DNA from: Cristatella mucedo
Lineage: Eukaryota; Bryozoa; Phylactolaemata; Cristatellidae
Direction: 5' to 3'
NCBI GenBank assembly: GCA_009760855.2
Contig: WPIO01000002.1
Span: forward strand, 7,806,001-7,870,000
Length of the DNA: 64,000 bases
Below, piece after piece: positions 60,401 to 64,000 of this stretch. A program made the translations under genes and the position numbers. The stretch's first letter is position 1, and each line of letters opens with the position of its first letter. The notes under the pieces were generated by a model that ran no database searches, was not told where the DNA came from, and worked only from the letters and a program-made list of their open reading frames with translations.

Positions 60401-61836
60401 TATACTGAGAAGGCCACCGACGCAGCAGCTGCCTTAAGGTAGGGCCAAGCGGCCGACACGGCGCTCAGCGTCAAGTTGAGCAGGCCGCGCACCTGCGGCG
60501 ACGAGGCCAGCGCTGTCGTGGCAAACAGCTGGTACTGTCCGCCGCCGGCGGCCGGTACGGGCAGCAGCTGGAATGCTCCGTAGTTGTTGCCGGCCGCGAT
60601 ACTGACGGCGACGCCTGAGGCGTCGCCGTTCGGATCCGAGACAGACACGTGCGCAATGGGCTCAGCGACGCTGATGTCCTCGGGCACGCTGCTGAGCAGC
60701 GGCACGACGGCGATCTGCGGTGCGCTTCGCTCTGCGCTGATCACCTTGACGACGGCTGCACACGATGCCGTGCGCCCGAGCGACGGGTCGCCGATCGTGG
60801 CATCGATCTGCATCGCGTACGCGACCGACGCCTGGCCGGCTGGCACGGAGAGCGGCTGCCAGACGCGCAGCTCGCCGGTCAATCTGTCTAGGAAGAACGG
60901 TTGGTTCCGGTCGGACGCCGCGGCGTTGATGGCGTACGCCACCGAGCTCAGGTTGCCCAGCTCCGGGTCGACGGCATGCACGCGCAGCACGACGTAGTCA
61001 AACGTGGCGTTGTCGAGCAGCGCCGCCGAGTAGGTGGTGTGGTCGAAGCGCGGCAGCGCGTCGTTGATGCTCGACACGCGCACATTGATGGTGAGGTTGC
61101 CCGTGCGCCCAAGCCCATCGTATGCCTGCACGACAAGCTGATAGGTGGCCTTCTGCAGGTAGTCGAGCGTGCGGTTGACACGAAGCACTGCAAACACGCT
61201 GTTCGTGCCGGCTTTCAGCACGTCCACGGTAAACGCTCCGCCGTCGTTGCCGGCCACGATTCGGTAGCCCTGCGTGCTGTTGCTGCCAAAGTCCGGGTCG
61301 ACGGCGCTCTGCAGCTGCATAATCTGCGATCCGACAGCAGCGCTCTCGGCTATGGTGACGTTGATGACAGGCACGGCGAAGACGGGCGAATGGTTGTTCA
61401 CGTCGAGCACGTCGACGGTAACCTGGTGCAGCGCGCCATTGCTGAGCACGACGATGAGCTCGTAGCGCGCTGCCACCGTTCGGTCGAGCGGCTGCGATGT
61501 CGTCAGGTTGCCACTGCCGTCGATGGCGAACGGCAGAGGCACCGACACGCCGGCCGTATTGATCAGCTTGACGGTGTGGGTGATCGGTGTCAGACGGCCG
61601 ACGACGGTGCCGATCGGTGCGTCCTCGGGCACGGAAAAGGACCATTTGTATACGATGATCTCGCTGGCGGCCGGTGGGGGCAGGAGAATGAGTAGAAGGA
61701 ATGGCGCCGCTGCTGCTAATAACCGGTCAGTGGCCAACGAGGCTGAGGTGCCACCTCGCCTGAGTGGCAGCAGACGCGACAGCAGCATTCGTGTGTGCTT
61801 CGATGAGGTCTGCGTGACCATTGTGGCCACAGCCAT
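31573..61836 (-). CDS. dchs: Dachsous-family giant cadherin (complete, 29 coding exons, 3,398 aa)
   Basis: Gene-level entry. The exons join in frame to 10,197 nt including the stop. Layout: N-terminal signal sequence (hydrophobic core about residues 40-57), 27 cadherin repeats (about residues 60-2950), one transmembrane helix (about 2962-2986) and a cytoplasmic tail of about 410 residues. There are no EGF or LamG domains, which excludes Fat, Fat-like and CELSR. Known Dachsous proteins have 27 cadherin repeats and about 3,300-3,500 residues. The tail motif around residues 3220-3245 (NWDYLLDWGPQYQPLADVF) resembles the catenin-binding segment of classical cadherins, a known feature of Dachsous tails. 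By family, the product sits at the plasma membrane and binds Fat on the neighbouring cell to control planar polarity and Hippo-dependent growth. The start ATG at 61836-61834 is the first in-frame ATG after an in-frame TAG at 61875-61873. Confidence 0.87.
32035..32112 (-). other. Catenin-binding-like motif in the Dachsous tail
   Basis: NWDYLLDWGPQYQPLADVFA followed by EIARLKDE. In classical cadherins the core is DYLNDWGPRFKKLADMYG; the D-Y-L, W-G-P and L-A-D positions are kept here. Dachsous tails are known to carry such a segment. Confidence 0.8.
32433..32882 (-). other. dchs intron 28, no recognised element
   Basis: 450 bases, unremarkable. Confidence 0.6.
32883..33103 (-). CDS. dchs: dchs exon 28: cytoplasmic tail, acidic part
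   Basis: About 74 residues with REEDDEEIRVINSYPQ and MPDSGIQQDDDTVSLQ, then HHEYLARLG. Acceptor CTCCAG (phase 2), donor GTATGT (phase 1). The DSG-acidic segment recalls conserved tail motifs of protocadherins, but I cannot assign a partner. Confidence 0.9.
33430..33606 (-). mobile_element. tRNA-derived SINE in dchs intron 27
   Basis: The minus strand reads TTAGCTCAGGGCTAAGGTGC (A-box-like, complement of about 33581-33600) and GGTTTGAGTCC (B-box, complement of 33547-33557) at tRNA-like spacing. It aligns with the heads at 14.65 kb and 41.5 kb. The body and 3' end are not resolved. Confidence 0.65.
33648..33891 (-). CDS. dchs: dchs exon 27: transmembrane helix and juxtamembrane tail
   Basis: A run of about 25 hydrophobic residues (ISLGLIIGFAVIAIVLLVVI and following) ends in MRGRRRKQHG, a positively charged stop-transfer. 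The tail continues to DLRSGNTR. Phase 1 in, phase 2 out; donor GTGAGT. Confidence 0.95.
34002..35085 (-). CDS. dchs: dchs exon 26: EC24 end, EC25-EC27
   Basis: A large exon holding linker DDANDNPPVF, EC25 (ATDSDVGGNG, ELDYERRTE), linker DVNDYGPQF, EC26 (ARDLDSGIFG, ATDRGGRQ), linker DQDEYRPVF and EC27 (ATDKDQGEEG). EC27 carries a Gly/Ser-rich insertion at about 34144-34230 that contains the basic motif KTKR (34165-34176). Donor GTGAGC, phase 1. Confidence 0.94.
35373..35625 (-). CDS. dchs: dchs exon 25: EC24 body
   Basis: IAHVSEDARRLTVIYRLQAE, then EDKDDSPENK, ALDREAVQQ and AADRGKPPKN. Acceptor GTTGCAG (phase 2), donor ACC|GTTAGT (phase 0). Confidence 0.9.
35835..36154 (-). CDS. dchs: dchs exon 24: EC23 body, EC24 start
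   Basis: ASVLEDTPIGTQVM, ARDADEGANG, ATDGGEPPLS, linker LDINNYAPKF, SLAQY. Donor GTGAGG, phase 2. Confidence 0.92.
36379..36486. repeat. Tandem duplication, period 53
   Basis: GTGGCCTAGATTAAAACTAT ... CAAATTAAACTAC occurs twice in direct succession with very few differences. Confidence 0.88.
36678..36768. repeat. (GT)n microsatellite
   Basis: About 44 GT units with two GC interruptions. Confidence 0.95.
37676..37817 (-). CDS. dchs: dchs exon 23: EC22 end, EC23 start
   Basis: SLDRETDSSYVRMVYV, linker LDVNDNAPVF, EKLSYE. Acceptor TTTGCAG (phase 2), donor GAG|GTAGGC (phase 0). Confidence 0.92.
37818..38159 (-). other. dchs intron 22, no recognised element
   Basis: 342 bases; nothing recognised. 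Confidence 0.5.
38160..38304 (-). CDS. dchs: dchs exon 22: EC22 body
   Basis: LEVGKTVLTLIGQDPD, then NPFNIDSMSGLVTLA. Acceptor CTTCAG (phase 1), donor CAG|GTAGGG (phase 2). The frame is short, but the cadherin pattern and both phases fit. Confidence 0.88.
38499..38575. repeat. (CT)n microsatellite in dchs intron 21
   Basis: A near-pure CT run that forms a quarter of the 316-base intron; it is (GA)n on the coding strand. Confidence 0.95.
38621..38912 (-). CDS. dchs: dchs exon 21: EC21 body, EC22 start
   Basis: VTARDLDDGVNG, PLDREQLEV, ASDRGDPKLS, linker VDVNDNWPTI. The donor is GAGA|GTAAGC; an alternative GTGAGA five bases earlier would delete two residues. Confidence 0.87.
38913..39271 (-). 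other. dchs intron 20, no recognised element
   Basis: 359 bases; nothing recognised. Confidence 0.5.
39272..39501 (-). CDS. dchs: dchs exon 20: EC20 end, EC21 start
   Basis: SLLDYEVVQR, linker RDVNDNAPIF, VWEELPADTYVTK. Donor AAG|GTAATG, phase 0. Confidence 0.9.
39602..39820 (-). CDS. dchs: dchs exon 19: EC19 end, EC20 start
   Basis: The EC19-EC20 linker (IDNTVSSSQLRFPN) lacks DxNDN. EC20 starts VYLDENTAVGQ. Donor CAG|GTGCCT, phase 1. Confidence 0.87.
39821..40342 (-). other. dchs intron 18, no recognised element
   Basis: 522 bases; nothing recognised. Confidence 0.5.
40343..40746 (-). CDS. dchs: dchs exon 18: EC18 end, most of EC19
   Basis: LFDREKKSSYM, linker LDINDNAPIF, then EC19 with AIDKDTGMNG and ATDRGSPPK. 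Donor ACG|GTACAG, weak but in phase 1 and consistent with exon 19. Confidence 0.87.
41246..41345 (-). repeat. LINE 3' tail fragment with (TAA)n
   Basis: (TAA)n at 41248-41277, then TTCACTTAATAAAGCGTCCT, CAGAGAACTCAATCTCTCTC, TAGGCGCTTTCCATTTGCTG: the tail of the copy 1-4 family on the minus strand, without coding sequence. Confidence 0.85.
41458..41606 (+). mobile_element. tRNA-derived SINE ending in the LINE-type tail
   Basis: Starts with a tRNA-like head: CTAGGTGCTCGCC (A-box-like, 41490-41502) and a near-perfect B-box GGTTCGAGCCC (41522-41532). It runs at once into AGTAAAGCGCCTGGATAGTG, ATTAAGTTCTCTTTGGGCTC and TATGTAAACTAATTTTATTT, the same tail as the LINEs. Length is about 150 bases. 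It lies in dchs intron 17, beside an oppositely oriented LINE tail. Confidence 0.82.
41751..42156 (-). CDS. dchs: dchs exon 17: EC17 end, EC18 start
   Basis: GGNDGNVFSIDPTTG, PLDREAVSS, linker DDANDNNPNF, SFPEDTARGT, ATDRDTGDNA. An insertion near the end holds SGNSCPDCDGKF, with two cysteines. Donor GTAGGC, phase 2. Confidence 0.92.
42423..42635 (-). CDS. dchs: dchs exon 16: EC16 end, EC17 start
   Basis: AYVRDSAYPALYDQTTV, linker TDINDNSPEF, HVAENMPGST. Donor CCG|GTGCGT, an unusual hexamer but in the right phase (1). Confidence 0.88.
42895..43266 (-). CDS. dchs: dchs exon 15: EC15 end and EC16
   Basis: NSLDRETTAQ, linker VDVNDNPPLF, VTEGGQPNST, ATDADKGVNA and PLDREN. Donor GTGAGG, phase 1. 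Confidence 0.92.
43795..44602 (+). mobile_element. Degenerate LINE 3' fragment, with tail
   Basis: Broken reading frames give MVDAFVASPRIKYCNSLYSR, LPVSALNRLHLVQSSAA and RCHITPLL, all matching the RT C-terminal region of copies 1-3 (F-V-T-S-R-L-D-F-C-N-S; R-R-L-Q-L-V-Q-N-S-A-A) at low identity, with stops and frameshifts. It ends with the tail GTAAAGCGCCTCTATAAGAT, TTAGTTCTCCTACGGTGCTG. It lies in dchs intron 14. Confidence 0.85.
44698..44915 (-). CDS. dchs: dchs exon 14: EC14 end, EC15 start
   Basis: Linker VNENDNAPVF, then LLEDEPVGFPV and AADGDFNDV. Acceptor GCTTAG, phase 2; donor GTGAGC, phase 1. Confidence 0.9.
45050..45227 (-). CDS. dchs: dchs exon 13: EC14 body
   Basis: Contains GRIVTVAPIDCEATQ and RAEDQAANPS. 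Donor CAG|GTCGGT, phase 2, which joins exactly to exon 14. Confidence 0.88.
45318..45440. repeat. (CT)n microsatellite in dchs intron 12
   Basis: About 123 bases of CT with two CCCGT interruptions, filling half of a 241-base intron. Confidence 0.95.
45469..45795 (-). CDS. dchs: dchs exon 12: EC13 end, EC14 start
   Basis: SLDYEQAHSH, linker LDVNDNRPVF, YVIENERPGYV, ALDADSGANG. Donor GTGAGA, phase 1. Confidence 0.93.
45955..46227 (-). CDS. dchs: dchs exon 11: EC12 end, EC13 start
   Basis: SIFDREVKDT and ASDRGTPS. The linker reads LDINELPQF, lacking the second N-D pair. Then TVTENIPVGT. Donor GTAAGT, phase 1. Confidence 0.92.
46228..46735 (-). other. dchs intron 10, no recognised element
   Basis: 508 bases; nothing recognised. 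Confidence 0.5.
46736..46939 (-). CDS. dchs: dchs exon 10: EC11 end, EC12 start
   Basis: Linker LDVNDNPPVF, then FVSENVSVGTN and AFDPDFGLNG. Acceptor TTTGTAG, donor GTGAGT, phase 1. Confidence 0.92.
47058..47238 (-). CDS. dchs: dchs exon 9: EC11 body
   Basis: VGAVSAVDPDVSTNGTV and SVLDREQIS. Donor GTGAGT, phase 1. Confidence 0.93.
47542..47765 (-). CDS. dchs: dchs exon 8: EC10 end, EC11 start
   Basis: ASLDRERQYEY, linker LDANDNPPSF, then SISENMAVGTV. Donor GTAAGT, phase 0. Confidence 0.93.
47931..48207 (-). CDS. dchs: dchs exon 7: EC9 end, EC10 start
   Basis: ILLDYERKRQ continues EC9 directly from exon 6 across a 3.3-kb intron; linker IDINDNAPLF, then AKDLDDGSSG. Donor GTAGGC, phase 1. Confidence 0.92.
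48208..51556 (-). other. dchs intron 6 (3.3 kb)
   Basis: Holds a degenerate LINE on the plus strand and a hydrophobic open frame at 48869-49171 on the minus strand. No dchs exon is missing here: exons 6 and 7 join inside one cadherin repeat. Confidence 0.7.
49800..50765 (+). mobile_element. Degenerate CR1-like LINE fragment (linker and RT pieces)
   Basis: Broken frames give ALRELNATLKTVRFRLKHLK (linker), QSCQTDLDKI, then FVRPIFKIPELG (like R-P-I-F-K near the RT start), and LVLSTLDYYDSALAGLQEKP (RT C-terminal region; compare LDFCNSLLTGLP in copy 2). Stops and frameshifts occur throughout, so it is old. The linker resembles that of the fragment at 11474-12406. Confidence 0.75.
51557..51778 (-). 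CDS. dchs: dchs exon 6: EC8 end, EC9 start
   Basis: Linker DDVNDNPPSF, then YVRENVLNGT and AYDPDLGANG. Phase 0 at both ends; donor GTACGT. Confidence 0.93.
51779..52326 (-). other. dchs intron 5
   Basis: 548 bases with a small direct duplication of GTGAGCAGATCGCCGACAG at about 51896-51934; nothing else. Confidence 0.6.
52327..52502 (-). CDS. dchs: dchs exon 5: EC8 body
   Basis: GSPVTYSIASGDPSGWF, then AQLDREQ. Acceptor TTGCAG (phase 1), donor GTACGC (phase 0). Confidence 0.9.
52857..53062. repeat. Minisatellite, 14-base unit TCGTCTACAACACG, about 14 copies
   Basis: A nearly perfect array in dchs intron 4. A few units vary: one TTGTCTACAACACG, one with TACTACACG, and first and penultimate units with CTAACAACACG. 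Because 14 is not a multiple of 3, every frame cycles through the same 14-residue pattern, which explains the overlapping open frames here. Confidence 0.95.
53229..53468 (-). CDS. dchs: dchs exon 4: EC7 end, EC8 start
   Basis: Contains HAHDGGGRTS and the degenerate linker GPTASPPQF in place of DxNDNxPxF, then SFNISEAAP of EC8. The donor is ATG|GTGGGT, chosen because it gives the phase 1 needed by exon 5. Confidence 0.85.
53469..55466 (-). other. dchs intron 3 (2.0 kb), no recognised element
   Basis: Contains a short (GT)n at 54424-54445 and a C-run near 54655. No coding or transposon signal recognised. Confidence 0.5.
55467..55697 (-). CDS. dchs: dchs exon 3: EC6 end, EC7 start
   Basis: Linker VDINDNSPIF, then EC7 with DATDADSGAFG. 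Phase 1 at both ends; donor GTAGGT. Confidence 0.92.
55698..56746 (-). other. dchs intron 2, no recognised element
   Basis: 1.05 kb; GC-rich, with a plus-strand open frame at 56096-56626 that I do not recognise. Confidence 0.5.
56747..56927 (-). CDS. dchs: dchs exon 2: EC6 body
   Basis: Residues 621-681. Acceptor CTTGTAG, phase 0; donor GTAAGT, phase 1. Begins LNATDGDCGGGNLSF and contains SLDFERQ, the cadherin LDRE-type motif. Confidence 0.9.
56928..59976 (-). other. dchs intron 1 (3.0 kb)
   Basis: Contains a (CAG)n run at 58895-58926 and a short GACAGA-rich patch at 58325-58370; otherwise nothing recognised. A long first intron may hold regulatory elements, but none can be named. Confidence 0.55.
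58895..58926. repeat. (CAG)n / (CTG)n microsatellite
   Basis: About ten CAG units with one CTG interruption, intronic. Confidence 0.9.
59977..61836 (-). CDS. dchs: dchs exon 1: signal peptide, EC1-EC5
   Basis: Residues 1-620 in a single uninterrupted exon. The signal sequence ends near PPPAAS before EIIVYKWSFSVPED, the EC1 start. Inter-repeat linkers read DVNNHSPVF, SINDALPRF, SAERSAPQI, QVNRSPPTF and NINDVVPTF; several are degenerate at calcium-binding positions. A further in-frame ATG at 61788 (MLLSRLLPLRR) could give a shorter leader. Donor CAG|GTGAGG, phase 0. Confidence 0.93.
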
Positions 61837-61875
61837 CACAGCAGCAAATTCGTTGAGCCACCAACCCTTAAGCTA

Positions 61876-64000
61876 GCCATTGCCCTCGTGCTTCGATGAG
61901 TGTGTCCATTCGACAGCATTCACATGGTCACCTGCAGAGGACAACGATGGCAACATTTTATAATTGAAAGCCGATGATGCCACGTTTTGACATCAGCTTC
62001 GGGTCGGCTCGTATCTCCTGTACCTCCAAGTTTGCATTCAAGTTGCTAAGGTTAGAACAGCTGAGCAGGCCGTGGCCTCCAAATGAGAACATTAAAGGGG
62101 ATCCGGAGGCAGCTTCCTGCTTCATAAATGTACCATCTGGGCAAACAAACAAATAAAAACCGTCGGCAAGGTGGGGCGCCAGACCACCCGGACTGGAATA
62201 TCTAATTAGATTTCAGCTTTGCCATTCTTGGCACCACGGCCCTCTCCCTCCAGAGACAAGCCACTGTAAACTTCAACACTGGGCTTGACTGAAAGCCAAA
62301 TATGCCTTGATCAGCTTGCTCTGCCACTCCTTTGTAGTCCTTGCCAGAGCACTACTTGCAATGCCTACTATATACACGAGGTCAACGAAACAACATGTCG
62401 ACTGCATGGGCAGCCCACCCCTCAGTATACTCAACATGCCAGCCTGAACTACCCCTCGTCACAAGGGGCCATTCACTCCGAGCCACAGTCTCTCCATCAG
62501 CAGGCCTCGGTCGGAGCTCTGCATGCATGGCCTGACCCGTGAGCAGTAAAAGGCTCCACCATCACTTCTTAGTTCTTACCATGCCTCTATCCTCCATAGA
62601 GGCCAGGAATGTCAGTGAGGGCTGGGTAAGCTCTAGCTTCTCAATTGTGGAGTGCAAGGACTGGGCCGTCGCACTCCAGCTTTGCTCATTATTTCCATAA
62701 CTGCACATCGAAGGAAAAGCAGTAAATGATCTAGCAATTACCTCAAGGGCCAGAGGCCGAACAGGTGCCTCGAGGTAGCAAATAGCCCCTGGCGATTCCG
62801 GACGGCTCGATTGGGCACTCAGACCGGGCCGAGGGGGCCATTTACAGCACCCAACAACGATCGGCCATTGTTAAAACCCACAGAAGCTCACTGCAGGTAT
62901 GCCGCAGCAACACGGGGGCCATAGGACGATCAATGCATCAGCCACCCGTTCGACGACTAGGTTGCTGCCACAGCCAGGCAAGCACAGGCTTGCTCCAGCA
63001 AGGCCAACACACGAGAAGACAGCTTAACTCACAAAGCCTGCCTGAGGTCAGCCTTTAAGGCATGCAGACCTCGTTGATGCCTTCGGCCACAGCACCACAG
63101 GGAGGGTGTAACCCTGCACCCTTTGCGCAGCCAAGACCTGAAGCTCAGTCTCAATAGGTCCTTTCTCTTCGCCCTACGTCTTTCCTTCTGAATGCCTATC
63201 GTAATTGCACTGACTCTTTGCCCTCTCTTTCTCTCCAGCCTCTCCACTTGAAAGCCTGACTTGGTAACGATATATGGACTAAATAGACAGTCGAGTGCAC
63301 ACTTGTGGGCACTTATTTATATACAGCATATCATACAAGTCAGCAACCGTGCGACAGTCAAGCATTGTTATAAAACCCCTTGACCTTTCTACGTCAAACG
63401 TGGTTTAGCACCACTAGAAATGATTTGTGTAGTTTCCAAACCTGGCGTAGGATACCTAACAAGCCATTTGTTTGAGAAATCTCACATTAATCTTCCTGGG
63501 GGAGGGGAGAATGTTTACTTGTTTCAAGCAGGCTGTCCCCTTCGTGGTTGAGCCATTCAGTAAATCATTTAGTCTGTCGTCTGTTTCTACAGTCTAGTGC
63601 TGGCAAAGAGCTGTATCAACTGAGCCTCATTACTTGGGCACAGATGCACACCACGGGCACATCGACATGGCCAAAATGAACCGCCGATCGACCGAATCTT
63701 CGGTCAATGCTGAATCAATGTGCCTAGAGAAGAGGCAAACAGGTGGGCAATATAAGGAAACTTTCCTAGTGATGATGTACGTGATTAGACAAGCCCAACC
63801 AATCAAAACGAAACATGACTGGCAAGGCTGTCGGTGGAATATGTATTGCCATTGCCAACACTTGTAATGGAGACCCAGTGCAGAGATAAGTGCATGTGCC
63901 GGCTCCTCATAACTCAGCCGAGTTTTACTCCCATGCTGACAATAGCCCCCCACCCCCTGCAGAACAACGACAATACAGCAGATTGATCAACCCGGTTGAC
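61876..64000. other. Region upstream of dchs
   Basis: 2.1 kb 5' of the dchs start codon, expected to hold the 5' UTR or upstream non-coding exon and promoter. I found no recognisable coding region, TATA box at a telling distance, or repeat. Confidence 0.5.

Noticed and set aside
60901-61695. Plus-strand open frame of 264 residues, rich in Val, Asp and His
   Set aside because: It is the antisense shadow of dchs exon 1; high GC removes stops. The cadherin reading on the other strand is unambiguous.
31573-61836. Fat, Fat-like or CELSR identity for the cadherin
   Set aside because: No EGF, LamG, GPS or seven-helix region occurs between the last cadherin repeat and the single transmembrane helix.
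61837-61839. GTG codon directly before the dchs ATG as a possible start
   Set aside because: Animal genes very rarely start at GTG, and an ATG follows at once in frame after an upstream in-frame stop.
62285-62542. Plus-strand open frame upstream of dchs
   Set aside because: 85 residues without any recognisable motif or splice context; not supported as a gene.

Overview
This window is metazoan nuclear DNA: intron-rich genes for large extracellular adhesion or signalling proteins, CR1/L2-type non-LTR retrotransposons, tRNA-derived SINEs and long GA/CT and GT/CA microsatellites. The protein divergence and compact introns suggest an invertebrate; I cannot name the phylum from the sequence alone. 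No bacterial, phage, CRISPR or viral content was seen.

Plus strand, 1 to about 23.8 kb: the 3' part of a gene for a type-I membrane protein. Eleven exons join cleanly by splice site and phase. They encode the end of one EGF repeat, 15 further EGF-like repeats (12 with the calcium-binding D/N-x-D/N-E pattern) and a single transmembrane helix at 23651-23725. Its 5' end lies outside the window and its cytoplasmic exon(s) could not be identified. The introns hold most of the retrotransposon copies.

About 23.85-31.57 kb: a 7.7-kb convergent intergenic region with no recognisable gene. It holds one tRNA-like SINE head, one LINE fragment, tail relics and two long microsatellites.

Minus strand, 61836 down to 31573: a complete gene for a giant cadherin. 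I assembled 29 coding exons whose lengths sum to 10,197 nt, in frame throughout, giving 3,398 residues: signal peptide, 27 cadherin repeats, one transmembrane helix and a cytoplasmic tail of about 410 residues with a motif resembling the catenin-binding segment of classical cadherins. The count of exactly 27 repeats, the total length, the absence of EGF and LamG domains and the tail motif identify it as a Dachsous-family cadherin, the heterophilic partner of Fat in planar cell polarity and Hippo signalling.

About 61.9-64 kb is upstream of that gene; no coding sequence was recognised.

The most interesting non-genic signal is a shared 3' tail (core roughly AAAGYGCCTAGAAAGAGATT ... TTCTCT ... 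GGGCGCT ... ATTATT). It ends full LINE copies, occurs as isolated relics at many sites, and also ends a tRNA-headed SINE at 41.46-41.6 kb. This is the signature of a SINE mobilised by a partner LINE.
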